A stretch of DNA of 64,000 bases from Kingella sp. (in: b-proteobacteria) (GCF_030527935.1 NZ_JAUMZV010000010.1:1-64000); one strand, 5' to 3'; counted from the stretch's first letter, positions 43,476-55,867 are shown. Numbers and translations: made by a program. Notes: generated by a model from the letters alone, not told the origin.

Positions 43476-44396
43476 CTAGCCGCGCTCTTGCGCCACCGCG
43501 TTCATATCGGGCTGCATCACCAAATGTTCATCCAGCTCGCCAATCGCGTCCCAATCCTTGTTCGGATAATCCAGCGCATACAAGAAATAGCGAATGCAAT
43601 TGAGCCGCGCCCGTTTTTTGTCGTCCGATTTAATAATCATCCAAGGCGAGTTTTTATTGTGCGTGTGGAAGAACATGGCGTTTTTTGCTTCCGTGTAAGC
43701 GTCCCAGCGGTCCAGCGATTGCACGTCCACAGGCGACAATTTCCAATGTTTCAATGGGTCGGAATAGCGCGACACAAACCGCCGCAGTTGTTCTTCCCGC
43801 GACACCGAAAACCAAAATTTAAACAGGTGCACGCCGCTATCAATCAGCATCCGTTCCAATTCGGGCGTTTGCCGCATAAACAGCAAATATTCCTGCGGCG
43901 TGCAAAATCCCATCACGCGCTCCACCCCTGCGCGGTTGTACCAAGAGCGGTCAAAAAACACCATTTCCCCCGCCGTGGGCAAATTTTGAATATAACGCTG
44001 GAAATACCATTGCCCGCGTTCCACTTCCGTAGGTTTTTCCAACGCCACAATCCGCGCCCCGCGCGGGTTCAAATGCTCCATAAAACGCTTAATCGTACCG
44101 CCCTTGCCCGCTGCATCGCGCCCTTCAAACAAGCTCACAATCCGCTGCCCGCTGTCTTTCACCCAGCTTTGCACTTTCAACAGCTCAATCTGCAATTTCT
44201 CTTTTTGCGCTTCATACGCGCGGCGACTCATCCGCTCATCATAAGGATAATCCGCAGGCAACGGCGCGCGGTCGTTATCCTCTTGCGACACCGCTCCCCG
44301 ATATTTCATTACTGCCTCTTCAAACACTTTCAAACTATCTTTTTTATCCCCCAAATCCACTTGCTCAAACGGTTGCAATTGATGGCTAACAGGCAT
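43476..44396 (-). CDS. ppk2: Polyphosphate kinase 2
   Basis: A PPK2 family nucleotide-polyphosphate phosphotransferase of 306 residues. Walker A FEGRDAAGKGGTIK (about 90-103), Walker B/lid VFFDRSWYNRAGVERVMGF, and the class-typical KFWFSVSREEQLRRF and DRWDAYTEAKNAMFFHT. It uses polyphosphate to phosphorylate nucleoside di- or monophosphates; class I (NDP) is likely from the single domain and length, but this is not proved. AAGGAG lies seven bases before the ATG. It diverges from secA. Confidence 0.95.
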   Translation of the reverse strand: MPVSHQLQPFEQVDLGDKKDSLKVFEEAVMKYRGAVSQEDNDRAPLPADYPYDERMSRRAYEAQKEKLQIELLKVQSWVKDSGQRIVSLFEGRDAAGKGGTIKRFMEHLNPRGARIVALEKPTEVERGQWYFQRYIQNLPTAGEMVFFDRSWYNRAGVERVMGFCTPQEYLLFMRQTPELERMLIDSGVHLFKFWFSVSREEQLRRFVSRYSDPLKHWKLSPVDVQSLDRWDAYTEAKNAMFFHTHNKNSPWMIIKSDDKKRARLNCIRYFLYALDYPNKDWDAIGELDEHLVMQPDMNAVAQERG

Positions 44397-44921
44397 AACG
44401 AAACTCCTTACAAAAATGGTTAAACAAAAAACTACACATCACTACAAACTCATTTTAACGAAAACTAACAAACCAAGTTACCCCAAAGCCCAAAAAAATT
44501 TGCGCCAGCGCAAAAATACAACAAAAAAAATCGCCGACCATCTCATAAAACAACACTTCAAGGCAGCCTGAAAACGCTTTTTTGCTTTTCAGGCTGCCTA
44601 TGCGCGTTCTCATTGGTTTTGTTTTCACGTTTCATTTGCACCACTACGCCACGCGCAGCCATGATTTACCTTGCTTACAATCAACATCGCCGCCCAAAGG
44701 CAGACTGCGTAGCGAGGCGAAGTTGCGTAGCTAAAAAAGCCTTTCCCGTTTTCAGGCTGCCTCCCCCCCTGCGCGTAAAGAAACGTTAAACCCACCATTT
44801 CTGCATCCCATTTGCTTTAAACCCATTTTACCTGCCCCCAAATGGGCAGCCTAGATGTGATAAAATCCACCCCATTTGTCGCAAATCAGCGCACAAAAGC
44901 GCAACAAAGGAAACCCATCTA
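44397..44921. other. Divergent ppk2-secA intergenic region
   Basis: No gene. It contains an uptake-sequence hairpin (44561-44599), a GCGTAGCGAGGCGAAGTTGC-type short repeat near 44705, and further uptake sequences. Promoters for both genes must lie here but none is convincing. Confidence 0.5.
44561..44599. terminator. Uptake-sequence hairpin
   Basis: AGGCAGCCTGAAAACG faces an inverted copy across a short T-rich loop between two divergent genes, so a terminator role is unlikely here. Confidence 0.35.
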
Positions 44922-47666
<2,745 letters not shown>

Positions 47667-47675
47667 TGTAATTGG

Positions 47676-47727
47676 TTTTCAGGCTGCCTATGCTATGCGT
47701 TTTGCTTTGCATCAGGCAGCCTGAAAA
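47676..47727 (+). terminator. Uptake-sequence terminator of secA
   Basis: Inverted TTTTCAGGCTGCCT / AGGCAGCCTGAAAA arms, 10 bases past the secA stop. Confidence 0.6.
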
Positions 47728-47734
47728 ACAATCG

Positions 47735-47744
47735 CCCCCCCCCC
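47735..47744 (+). repeat. C10 homopolymer
   Basis: A run of ten C bases in the secA-atpC intergenic region, of a length that can slip during replication. No reading frame crosses it convincingly. Confidence 0.8.
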
Positions 47745-47812
47745 AAAGTTTTGGCTTTTGGGGTTTTGTTTTGGGTGTGAGTAGGATGAAATCTTTGCTC
47801 AACCTTAAAGGC

Positions 47813-47842
47813 AGCCTGAAAACCATCACTGCGTTTTCAGGC
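47813..47842. terminator. Uptake-sequence hairpin
   Basis: GCCTGAAAAC / GTTTTCAGGC arms between the convergent secA and atp operons. Confidence 0.45.
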
Positions 47843-47864
47843 AGCATCAGCCAATCAACCCAAT

Positions 47865-47895
47865 AAAAAAGCCACCCCAAAGGGCAGCTTTATTT
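47865..47895 (-). terminator. Terminator of the atp operon
   Basis: Read on the minus strand, AAAGCTGCCC and GGGTGGCTTT pair with one mismatch and are followed by a T-run, seven bases past the atpC stop. Confidence 0.75.
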
Positions 47896-47901
47896 TGGCG
47901 A

Positions 47902-48333
47902 CTATTCTTTGTGTATCCGCAAATAATCTAATGTTTTCAGCTCCGCAATCGCAGCCGCTAATGCCACGTGTGCCTTATCCTGCGCATAATCATCATTAGA
48001 CTGCTTCGCGTGAGCCAACCGCTCTTGCGCCACACGTTTTGCTTCTTCTGCGCGAGCGGTATCCAATTCGGTGCTGCGAAGTGCAATATCCGCCAACACC
48101 ATCACTTTATCAGGCTGCACTTCCAATATGCCACCCGATACCGCAACCAACACTTCTTCGTTAGAATCAGGCACAGTTAAACGCAAAGCACCAGGGCGAA
48201 CCAAGCTCATAATGGGCTCATGTCGTGGATAAATACCAAGCTCGCCGCTCACGGTCGGCACAACCACAAAGCTGGCTTCGCCCGAGTAGATGTGCTCTTC
48301 ATTGCTGACTACTTCTACGCGCATGACACTCAT
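47902..48333 (-). CDS. atpC: ATP synthase epsilon subunit
   Basis: Central-stalk subunit of F1, 143 residues. Beta-sandwich N-domain (MRVEVVSNEEHIYSGEASFV, GELGIYPRHEP) and C-terminal helical hairpin (ALRSTELDTARAEEAKRVAQERL). AAGGAG directly abuts an ATG at 48339, too close to use, but lies six bases from the ATG at 48333, so the latter is the start. Last gene of atpIBEFHAGDC. Confidence 0.95.
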   Translation of the reverse strand: MSVMRVEVVSNEEHIYSGEASFVVVPTVSGELGIYPRHEPIMSLVRPGALRLTVPDSNEEVLVAVSGGILEVQPDKVMVLADIALRSTELDTARAEEAKRVAQERLAHAKQSNDDYAQDKAHVALAAAIAELKTLDYLRIHKE

Positions 48334-48343
48334 GCCCATCTCC

Positions 48344-49741
48344 TTAATTTAAGGTTTTTGCTTTCTCAACGGCTTCTTCAATGCCACCCACCATGTAGAA
48401 CGCTTGTTCAGGCAAGTGGTCGTATTCGCCGTTTAGAATGGCTTTAAAGCCAGCAATCGTGTCGCGCAAAGAAACGTATTTACCTGGCGAACCTGTAAAC
48501 ACTTCGGCAACATGGAATGGTTGCGACAAGAAGCGTTGAATTTTACGCGCACGCGCCACAGTCAATTTATCTTCATCCGACAATTCGTCCATGCCCAAAA
48601 TTGCAATAATATCGCGCAACTCTTTGTATTTTTGCAGCGTTGCCTGCACACCACGCGCCACATCGTAATGCTCTTGACCCAATACCATAGGGTCAAGCTG
48701 ACGCGAAGTAGAATCCAATGGATCAACCGCGGGATAAATCCCCAAAGATGCAATATCGCGGCTTAACACAACCGTTGCATCCAAGTGGGCAAAGGTGGTT
48801 GCAGGAGATGGGTCAGTCAAGTCATCGGCAGGCACATACACGGCTTGGATGGATGTAATAGAACCTGTTTGAGTGGAAGTAATTCGCTCTTGCAAACGCC
48901 CCATTTCTTCCGCCAATGTCGGCTGATAACCCACCGCAGAAGGCATACGACCCAGCAGCGCAGACACTTCTGTACCCGCTAACGTGTAGCGATAAATATT
49001 GTCCACAAAGAACAACACATCGCGCCCTTTGCCTGTTTCGTCTTTTTCATCGCGGAAATGCTCTGCCATGGTCAATCCAGTCAAAGCAACGCGCAAACGG
49101 TTGCCTGGCGGCTCATTCATTTGACCATACACCATCGCCACTTTGTCTAACACGTTAGACTCTTTCATCTCGTGGTAGAAGTCATTACCTTCGCGTGTGC
49201 GTTCGCCCACGCCAGCAAACACAGACAAACCACTATGCGCTTTGGCGATGTTGTTAATTAGCTCCATCATGTTTACGGTTTTGCCTACACCTGCACCACC
49301 GAACAAGCCCACTTTACCGCCTTTGGCAAATGGACAAAGCAAGTCAATCACCTTGATGCCTGTTTCCAATAATTCGGTTGCGCTAGATAGTTCATCAAAC
49401 TTAGGCGCAAGTTGGTGAATGGCGCGCGTGTGGGTGGTATCAATCGCACCCGCTTCATCCACAGGCTCGCCCAGCACATCCACAATGCGTCCCAATGTGG
49501 CTGTCCCCACGGGCACGGTAATCGGTGCGCCTGTATTTTCTACTGCATAACCGCGTTTCAAACCATCTGTTGCGCCCATTGCAATGGTACGCACAACGCC
49601 ATCACCCAGTTGCTGCTGCACTTCAAGTGTTAAATTCACATCAACCAGTTTCAACGCATCATAAATATGGGGAATGGCATCGCGTGGAAATTCCACGTCC
49701 ACCACAGCACCAATAATTTGTACGATTTTGCCTTGGCTCAT
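48344..49741 (-). CDS. atpD: ATP synthase beta subunit
   Basis: Catalytic F1 subunit, 465 residues. P-loop GGAGVGKT, catalytic Glu region GERTREGND, DELSD-E-x-D DELSEED-like sequence (DELSDEDKL) near the C-terminus, and a normal N-terminal barrel. It precedes atpC by 10 bases. Confidence 0.98.
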   Translation of the reverse strand: MSQGKIVQIIGAVVDVEFPRDAIPHIYDALKLVDVNLTLEVQQQLGDGVVRTIAMGATDGLKRGYAVENTGAPITVPVGTATLGRIVDVLGEPVDEAGAIDTTHTRAIHQLAPKFDELSSATELLETGIKVIDLLCPFAKGGKVGLFGGAGVGKTVNMMELINNIAKAHSGLSVFAGVGERTREGNDFYHEMKESNVLDKVAMVYGQMNEPPGNRLRVALTGLTMAEHFRDEKDETGKGRDVLFFVDNIYRYTLAGTEVSALLGRMPSAVGYQPTLAEEMGRLQERITSTQTGSITSIQAVYVPADDLTDPSPATTFAHLDATVVLSRDIASLGIYPAVDPLDSTSRQLDPMVLGQEHYDVARGVQATLQKYKELRDIIAILGMDELSDEDKLTVARARKIQRFLSQPFHVAEVFTGSPGKYVSLRDTIAGFKAILNGEYDHLPEQAFYMVGGIEEAVEKAKTLN

Positions 49742-49780
49742 TATCGCATCCTAACTTTATTTGGGCATTTTCAGGCTGCC

Positions 49781-50653
49781 TTATACGGCGGCTGCACCTG
49801 CCACAATTTCTGACAATTCTGTAGTAATCGCTGCTTGGCGCGATTTGTTGTACATCAAGCGAAGTTCTTTAATGGCATTGCCCGCGTTATCGGTCGCCGC
49901 TTTCATCGCCACCATCCGCGCAGCTTGTTCTGCCGCCATGTTTTCACTTAATGCTTCATAAACCACAGACTCTAAATAGCGTCTAACCAAATACTCCAAC
50001 ACAGCAATCGGGCTTGGCTCATAGTGATAATCCCAATTTCGCTGCTGATTATCGTCTTCATTGAACACAGCTTCGCCAATGGGCAACAAAATTTCCGAAT
50101 GCGGTTCTTGCTTCATCGTGTTCACAAAATGAGAACTCACCAAATGGATAACATCCAGCTCATGCCGTTCATAGCGGCGGAAAATCTCCGTCAGCGCACC
50201 CAGCATAGTTTCCATTTTAGGCGTATCCCCCAAATTGGTTACGCTTGCAATCACATTCAAACCAATACGCTGGCAAGCCAATAAGCCTTTCGTGCCTAGG
50301 CACACAATTTCAACATCAATTCCTTGGCTTTGATATTCCTGAACCTGTGCAAAGAATTTTTTCAGAACGTTGGCATTCAAACCACCACATAAACCCTTGT
50401 CTGTTGTAATTAGGATAAAGCCAGCACGTTGCTTGGTTTTATGCTCTTCCAACAGCTTGATGCCGTGGTCTGTTTGTGTTTGCGCCAAACGATTCATCAC
50501 TAGGCGAACCGTATCCGCATAGGGACGCGCAAGGCGCATACGCTCTTGAGTCTTCCGCATTTTAGAGGTTGATACCATTTGCATCGCGCGTGTGATTTTT
50601 TGCGTATTTTGCACACTGCGAATCTTGGTAAGAATCTCTTTTCCAACTGCCAT
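49781..50653 (-). CDS. atpG: ATP synthase gamma subunit
   Basis: Rotor shaft of F1, 290 residues. N-terminal coiled-coil helix starting MAVGKEILTKIRSVQNTQKITRAMQMVS and C-terminal helix ending MYNKSRQAAITTELSEIVAGAAAV, both signature regions. GGGAG precedes the ATG. A single uptake sequence lies between atpG and atpD. Confidence 0.97.
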   Translation of the reverse strand: MAVGKEILTKIRSVQNTQKITRAMQMVSTSKMRKTQERMRLARPYADTVRLVMNRLAQTQTDHGIKLLEEHKTKQRAGFILITTDKGLCGGLNANVLKKFFAQVQEYQSQGIDVEIVCLGTKGLLACQRIGLNVIASVTNLGDTPKMETMLGALTEIFRRYERHELDVIHLVSSHFVNTMKQEPHSEILLPIGEAVFNEDDNQQRNWDYHYEPSPIAVLEYLVRRYLESVVYEALSENMAAEQAARMVAMKAATDNAGNAIKELRLMYNKSRQAAITTELSEIVAGAAAV

Positions 50654-50678
50654 TTTAAGACTCCCTCGTTACTTATTT

Positions 50679-52226
50679 TCAGGCTGCATAGCTATATGAT
50701 GTTTTGAAAGTTTTCATTGCTCCTTCCAAAACTTGCTCGCTTTCATCAGACAACATACCTGATGCATTGATTGTGTTCAACGTGTCGGGATGTTGTGTGC
50801 GAACATAATTCAAAAATTCAGCCTCAAAAGCCAATGCCTTGCTAACAGGAACGTCTGAATATGAGCCGTTGTTGATTGCCCACAAAGTCAAAGCCATTTC
50901 TGCCGTATTCAAAGTGTTGAATTGTTTTTGTTTCATCAATTCGGTAACCACTTCACCATGTTGCAATTGCTTGCGTGTTGCTTCATCCAAATCAGAAGCA
51001 AATTGAGCAAACGCTGCCAATTCACGATATTGAGCCAATGCCAAACGGATGCCACCGCCCAATTTTTTGATGACTTTTGTCTGCGCTGCACCGCCCACAC
51101 GCGATACCGAAATACCTGCGTTGATAGCGGGGCGAATACCCGAGTTAAACAAATCAGTTTCTAAGAAAATCTGACCATCGGTAATGGAAATAACGTTAGT
51201 AGGCACGAATGCAGATACGTCGCCCGCTTGCGTTTCAATAATCGGCAAGGCAGTCAAAGAACCCGTTTTACCTTTTACTTCGCCATTGGTTAGCTTTTCA
51301 ACTTCATCTTCATTGATACGCGCAGCACGTTCCAGCAAGCGAGAGTGCAAATAGAACACATCGCCAGGATAGGCTTCACGACCAGGTGGGCGGCGCAACA
51401 ACAGAGAAATTTGACGATAGGCAACGGCTTGTTTAGACAAATCATCATACACAATCAAAGCATCTTCGCCACGGTCGCGGAAATATTCGCCCATGGTGCA
51501 GCCTGAATAAGGTGCGATGTATTGCAATGCTGCTGCTTCTGATGCGGTTGCCGCCACAACAATCGTATGTTCCATTGCGCCATGTTGTTCCAACTGACGC
51601 ACAACGTTAGCCACCGAAGAAGCCTTTTGCCCTACCGCCACATAAATACAGATTACGCCTGTATCTTTTTGGTTCACAATCGCATCTAGCGCAACAGCGG
51701 TCTTACCCGTTTGGCGGTCGCCAATAATCAATTCGCGCTGACCACGACCGATTGGCACCATAGAGTCAATTGCTTTCAAGCCTGTTTGCATAGGCTGGTC
51801 AACAGATTTACGCGCAATCACACCTGGGGCAATTTTTTCAATTGGCGCAGTGAGCGTTGCATTGATTGGGCCTTTGCCATCAATGGGTTGCCCCAGCGCA
51901 TTTACAACGCGACCAACCAATTCACGACCAATCGGCACTTCCAAGATGCGCCCCGTGCATTTCACTTCGTCGCCTTCTTTAATATGCTCATATTCGCCCA
52001 GCACCACAGCACCAACTGAATCGCGCTCCAAGTTCATCGCCAAACCAAATGTATTATTAGGGAACTCCAACATTTCCCCTTGCATCACATCTGATAAGCC
52101 ATAAACGCGCACGATACCGTCAGTAACTGAAATAACTGTACCACGCGTTTTTTCTTCGGCGCGTGTGTTCAATTTTTCAATTTTAGCTTTCAGCAAATCG
52201 CTGATTTCAGCAGGATTAATCTGCAT
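50679..52226 (-). CDS. atpA: ATP synthase alpha subunit
   Basis: Non-catalytic nucleotide-binding F1 subunit, 515 residues. P-loop GDRQTGKTA, arginine finger region SVSRVGGAAQ, N-terminal MQINPAEISDLLKAKIE. AGGAGG lies close to the ATG and is the strongest ribosome site of the operon. Confidence 0.98.
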   Translation of the reverse strand: MQINPAEISDLLKAKIEKLNTRAEEKTRGTVISVTDGIVRVYGLSDVMQGEMLEFPNNTFGLAMNLERDSVGAVVLGEYEHIKEGDEVKCTGRILEVPIGRELVGRVVNALGQPIDGKGPINATLTAPIEKIAPGVIARKSVDQPMQTGLKAIDSMVPIGRGQRELIIGDRQTGKTAVALDAIVNQKDTGVICIYVAVGQKASSVANVVRQLEQHGAMEHTIVVAATASEAAALQYIAPYSGCTMGEYFRDRGEDALIVYDDLSKQAVAYRQISLLLRRPPGREAYPGDVFYLHSRLLERAARINEDEVEKLTNGEVKGKTGSLTALPIIETQAGDVSAFVPTNVISITDGQIFLETDLFNSGIRPAINAGISVSRVGGAAQTKVIKKLGGGIRLALAQYRELAAFAQFASDLDEATRKQLQHGEVVTELMKQKQFNTLNTAEMALTLWAINNGSYSDVPVSKALAFEAEFLNYVRTQHPDTLNTINASGMLSDESEQVLEGAMKTFKTSYSYAA

Positions 52227-52235
52227 GAAATCCTC

Positions 52236-52784
52236 CTAATTTGTCAGAGTCGTATACAGGTTTTGCAATTTACCCTGTATAGACAAATCTAATATTTTGT
52301 CGCCCACAACCACTTTCACACCACCAATCAATTCTGACTCGGTGATAAATGTGGCTTGCAAACCAACATGAAAATGCTGCTCTAAATCACTAATGATTTT
52401 GGCACGCTGCCCTTCGCTCTTAACATCATAAGCGGTGTAAACAATTGCTTGCTTGGTATTGTTTTTTGCCAAAACAAGCGTTTTATATTGTTCAAAAATT
52501 TCAGGCAGCACAGTCAATCGCTTTTCTGCTGCGACCACATTGATAAAATTTTTAAACTCTGCGTTTTTCACCGCTTCGCAACCGTCTAACAATTTAACCA
52601 GTTGCAATGCTTTTTCGGAATCGCTTAAATCAACTGAACCAATTAAGCCAGCTACTTTGGGCTGCTGAACCAGCCAAGATAGTTGTTCCAATCCGCCAAG
52701 CCATAGCTCAAATTGCTCGCTTTGTTGAGCCAATTCAAACACTGCTTTTGCATAAGGACGAGCAACGGTTGCATACTCTATCAT
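52236..52784 (-). CDS. atpH: ATP synthase delta subunit
   Basis: Peripheral-stalk cap of F1, 182 residues, with the OSCP fold: N-terminal helix bundle (TVARPYAKAVFELAQ) and C-terminal TESELIGGVKVVVGDKILDLSIQGKL. It starts 4 bases after atpF; the ribosome site AGGAG lies inside the end of atpF. Confidence 0.95.
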   Translation of the reverse strand: MIEYATVARPYAKAVFELAQQSEQFELWLGGLEQLSWLVQQPKVAGLIGSVDLSDSEKALQLVKLLDGCEAVKNAEFKNFINVVAAEKRLTVLPEIFEQYKTLVLAKNNTKQAIVYTAYDVKSEGQRAKIISDLEQHFHVGLQATFITESELIGGVKVVVGDKILDLSIQGKLQNLYTTLTN

Positions 52785-52788
52785 AAGG

Positions 52789-53259
52789 TTACAGCTCCTG
52801 TTTCAAGGCACCCAACATTTGAGCGTGCTGTTTTTCATCCACTTCGCGGCGCAAAATAGATTCAGCACCTTTCACCGCCAAAGCAGCCACCTGCTCACGC
52901 AATGCTTCGCGTGCGCGGTTGATTTCTTGCTCAGCGTTTGCCTTTGCTTGCTCTGTGATATTTGCTGCTTCGGTTATGGCTTGCGCTTTGGCATCTTCCA
53001 CAATTTGGGCAGCACGTTTTTCGGCGTTGGCTACGATTTCAGAAACTTGATTGCGACCTTCGGTTAAGAGCTCTGCAACTTTCTTTTCAGCCTGCTCAAA
53101 ATCGCTTTTTCCGCGCTCAGCAGCAGCCAAGCCTTCGGCGATTTTATCAGCGCGTTCGTCCAATGCTTTTGCAATAGGTGGCCACACAAATTTCATGGTA
53201 AACCAACATAAAAGCAAAAAGACAATAACTTCCGCAATTAAGGTTGCATTTAAATTCAC
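52789..53259 (-). CDS. atpF: ATP synthase b subunit
   Basis: Membrane-anchored peripheral stalk, 156 residues. N-terminal transmembrane helix (LNATLIAEVIVFLLLCWFTM), then a long Ala/Glu/Lys-rich coiled coil. A GTG at 53259 is taken as start: it gives the family-typical (M)NLNATLI N-terminus and has AGGTAAA just upstream, whereas the ATG ten codons earlier lacks both. Confidence 0.93.
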   Translation of the reverse strand: MNLNATLIAEVIVFLLLCWFTMKFVWPPIAKALDERADKIAEGLAAAERGKSDFEQAEKKVAELLTEGRNQVSEIVANAEKRAAQIVEDAKAQAITEAANITEQAKANAEQEINRAREALREQVAALAVKGAESILRREVDEKQHAQMLGALKQEL

Positions 53260-53310
53260 TTTACCTGCCCTCTTGTAGGGGTTAATCAAACAAATCGGAC
53301 GCTTTAATTA

Positions 53311-53547
53311 TTATGCAGCACCGAAAGGATTAACAAAGGCAAACAATAAGGCAATCGCAACACCAATCAAGAATGCGGCATCAATCAAGCCCGCAATCAA
53401 GAACAATTTGGTTTGCAATGGACCAATCAATTCAGGCTGGCGCGCAGAAGATTCCAAATATTTAGAACCCACCATAGCGATACCGATTGATGCGCCCAAT
53501 GCACCCAAGGCAACGATTAAACCACATGCGATAGCAATTAAGCCCAT
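53311..53547 (-). CDS. atpE: ATP synthase c subunit
   Basis: Proton-binding ring subunit, 78 residues, two helices joined by SARQPE. The proton-carrying acid is D56 in LIAGLIDAAF, so the ring is of the Asp type and lacks the Na+-binding Gln/Glu/Ser-Thr set. The first helix has the GALGASIG glycine pattern. Confidence 0.97.
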   Translation of the reverse strand: MGLIAIACGLIVALGALGASIGIAMVGSKYLESSARQPELIGPLQTKLFLIAGLIDAAFLIGVAIALLFAFVNPFGAA

Positions 53548-53601
53548 AGTTACTACTCCTATTGATTAAACAACGAAAAATTAAACAACGAAAAGAAAAG
53601 G

Positions 53602-54468
53602 TTAATGATGGTCGTGCGCTTGTCCAATATAAACAAACGCCAAAGCCATAAAAATAAACGCTTGCAAGGTAATCACGAGAATATGGAAGATTGCCCACGC
53701 CAATCCCGCGATGATATGGAAAACAAATAACACAGGATCAATCAGGCTTACGCTGCCTGTTGATGCCCAAGCACCGCCCAATAAAGCAATCAGCAAGAAC
53801 ACCAATTCACCTGCATACATATTGCCAAACAACCGCATACCATGCGATACGGTTTTAGACAAAAATTCCATAATATTCAGCAACAGATTGGCTGGCGCTA
53901 GTTTTGTGCCAAATGGAGCGGAAACCAATTCATGCCCCCAGCCGCGCAATGTTTTGATTTTAATGCTGTAATAGATGCACATCAGCAAAACGCCGATGGC
54001 AATCGCCAAGGTAACGTTTAAATCTGCGGTAGGCACAACGCGCAATAATGCGTGATGTTCGGCGGTCATGCCTTGGAATACGCGCGGCAATAAATCCACA
54101 GGCAGCATATCCATAGCATTCATCAGGAAAATCCACACAAATAGCGTCAAGCCAACGGGGGCAACCGCTTTGCGCGATTGCTCATTAGGGATGATGCTTT
54201 TGCACATATCGCCCACAAACTCAAACAAAATCTCTACGGCAGCCTGAAAACGCCCTGGAACGCCCGATGTGGCACGCTTGGCGGCACGATAAAGCAAATA
54301 GCTACCCAATGCGCCCAAAACGATGGTGAAAAACAGCGAATCAATGTTGATAAACGAGAAGTCGGCGATATTTTTTAGCCCCTGCCCTTCGGTTACATCA
54401 GACAAACTTGTTAAGTTTTGTAAGTGGTGTTTGATGTACTCGGCAGCGGTCATGGATTCACTTGCCAT
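53602..54468 (-). CDS. atpB: ATP synthase a subunit
   Basis: Membrane proton-channel subunit, 288 residues, five to six helices. The essential Arg lies in the segment MRLFGNMYAGELVFLLIALL. FQAAVEILFEF early in the protein is a translated uptake sequence within a conserved helix. Its first bases overlap the 3' end of atpI by 11 bases. Confidence 0.96.
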   Translation of the reverse strand: MASESMTAAEYIKHHLQNLTSLSDVTEGQGLKNIADFSFINIDSLFFTIVLGALGSYLLYRAAKRATSGVPGRFQAAVEILFEFVGDMCKSIIPNEQSRKAVAPVGLTLFVWIFLMNAMDMLPVDLLPRVFQGMTAEHHALLRVVPTADLNVTLAIAIGVLLMCIYYSIKIKTLRGWGHELVSAPFGTKLAPANLLLNIMEFLSKTVSHGMRLFGNMYAGELVFLLIALLGGAWASTGSVSLIDPVLFVFHIIAGLAWAIFHILVITLQAFIFMALAFVYIGQAHDHH

Positions 54469-54805
54469 AACGATGAACTCTCAAAAATAATAATAAAACC
54501 AAATGACTAACGCTTAACAAGCCGATAAAGTAAGGCAAAAATTGTATTTCGCGGTAAAGCGCGAATGTTGCCACCATTAGGGCTAACGCCAGTATTATTT
54601 TTAAACCTTCCGATAGGATAAAGCCCACACCCGCCCACGCTGGCGAGCGCGAAAATTTTAAAGTTAACACCGATAACAATGTGGGCAGCAGATAAGAAAA
54701 CCCGCCCAAACACAGGGAAAAGGCAGCCTGAAAACCACCTGCAATATAAGCGATAAAGCTGAGTGCAACGGTTACAACTAACTGGATGCCAACTATTTTG
54801 AACAT
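54458..54805 (-). CDS. atpI: ATP synthase assembly protein AtpI
   Basis: A 115-residue membrane protein with four hydrophobic segments, thought to help assemble the c-ring or import Mg2+. GGFSYLLPTLL and the ending FLRVHRYGK are typical. The ATG at 54805 (MFKIVGIQ) is used; the longer frame adds a non-conserved leader. An uptake sequence (GGFQAAF) is embedded. First gene of the operon. Confidence 0.88.
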   Translation of the reverse strand: MFKIVGIQLVVTVALSFIAYIAGGFQAAFSLCLGGFSYLLPTLLSVLTLKFSRSPAWAGVGFILSEGLKIILALALMVATFALYREIQFLPYFIGLLSVSHLVLLLFLRVHRYGK

Positions 54806-54899
54806 GCTTATTTCCGTTGCGTGATACAGCGGTGCAATGTAATCAAATTGCGAAGAAGTGTCAAGCCGAATTAACACATGGCGCGATGTGATTTTGGGC

Positions 54900-54940
54900 G
54901 TTTTCAGGCTGCCTTTGCACGATATAGGCAGCCTGAAAAC
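54900..54940 (-). terminator. Uptake-sequence terminator of metQ
   Basis: Perfect 15-bp arms GTTTTCAGGCTGCCT / AGGCAGCCTGAAAAC, 13 bases past the metQ stop and upstream of the atp operon. Confidence 0.7.
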
Positions 54941-54952
54941 GGATGGCGCAGA

Positions 54953-55867
54953 TTATTTAGCAGCCGATGCAGCAGAAGCGGCAGATGCTTCGTTTACCGC
55001 ATTTTGCACGGCGTTATCGCCCCAAGCGGCGGGGTATTTGTAGCCCGCAAAGCGTTGTTTGGCGTACTGCTTAAATTCGTCTGAATTGTAAGCATCGGTT
55101 ACATCTTTCACCCATTTGCTGTCTTTATCGACGGTACGCACGGCTGACCAGTTCACATAAGCAAAGCTGGGTTCTTGGAACAGGGCTTCGGTGAGCTTCA
55201 TACCGCTTGACATGGCATAGTTGCCGTTTACCACAGCAAAATCAACATCTTGACGGCTGCGTGGCAAGTTCGCCGCTTCCATCTCCACCAATTTGATATT
55301 TTTGGTGTTTTCTGCAATGTCGGCTTTGGATGCTTTGAGCGGGTCAATGTTGTCTTTCAATTTCAACCAACCCAACTCGTTCAGCATCACCAAAGCGCGG
55401 GCAAAGTTAGATGGGTCGTCTGGCACGGCAACGGTGCTGCCTTCTTTTACTTGGTCAAGCGCGGTTAATTTACCTGGATACAAGCCCAACGGCGCGGTAG
55501 GTACTTGGAATACTTCCACCAAATCCAATTTGTGCTCGGCTTTGAAGCCATCCAAATAGGGCTTGTGTTGGAAAACATTGATGTCAATCGCGCCTTCGGC
55601 TAGGGCTTTATTGGGCGTAACGTAGTCGGGGAACTCGGTTAGCGTCACTTTGTAGCCTTGCTTTTCCAGCATGGGTTTGATTTTATCGGTAACCATCGTG
55701 CCAAAATCACCGGGGGTTGTACCGAATCTGATTTCGGTTTTTTCTACGGCAGGCGCGGTTGAGCCTGATGCCGATGATGCCGCAGGCTCGGAATTGCCGC
55801 CTTGTCCGCAAGCCGCCAAAGCAAAAGCGATTGCGCTGGAAAGCGTGAGTTTGCTGAATGTTGTCAT
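54953..55867 (-). CDS. metQ: MetQ/NlpA-family methionine-binding lipoprotein
   Basis: A 304-residue substrate-binding lipoprotein of the D/L-methionine ABC importer. Signal peptide with lipobox LAAC (C20), then a Ser/Ala linker, then IRFGTTPGDFGTMV and NVFQHKPYLDGF, the NlpA-family pocket segments. In Neisseria the homologue is a surface-exposed vaccine candidate. metN and metI are not next to it. The ATG at 55867 is used; the upstream in-frame ATGs lie in uptake-sequence DNA. Ala/Ser-rich tail. Confidence 0.93.
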   Translation of the reverse strand: MTTFSKLTLSSAIAFALAACGQGGNSEPAASSASGSTAPAVEKTEIRFGTTPGDFGTMVTDKIKPMLEKQGYKVTLTEFPDYVTPNKALAEGAIDINVFQHKPYLDGFKAEHKLDLVEVFQVPTAPLGLYPGKLTALDQVKEGSTVAVPDDPSNFARALVMLNELGWLKLKDNIDPLKASKADIAENTKNIKLVEMEAANLPRSRQDVDFAVVNGNYAMSSGMKLTEALFQEPSFAYVNWSAVRTVDKDSKWVKDVTDAYNSDEFKQYAKQRFAGYKYPAAWGDNAVQNAVNEASAASAASAAK

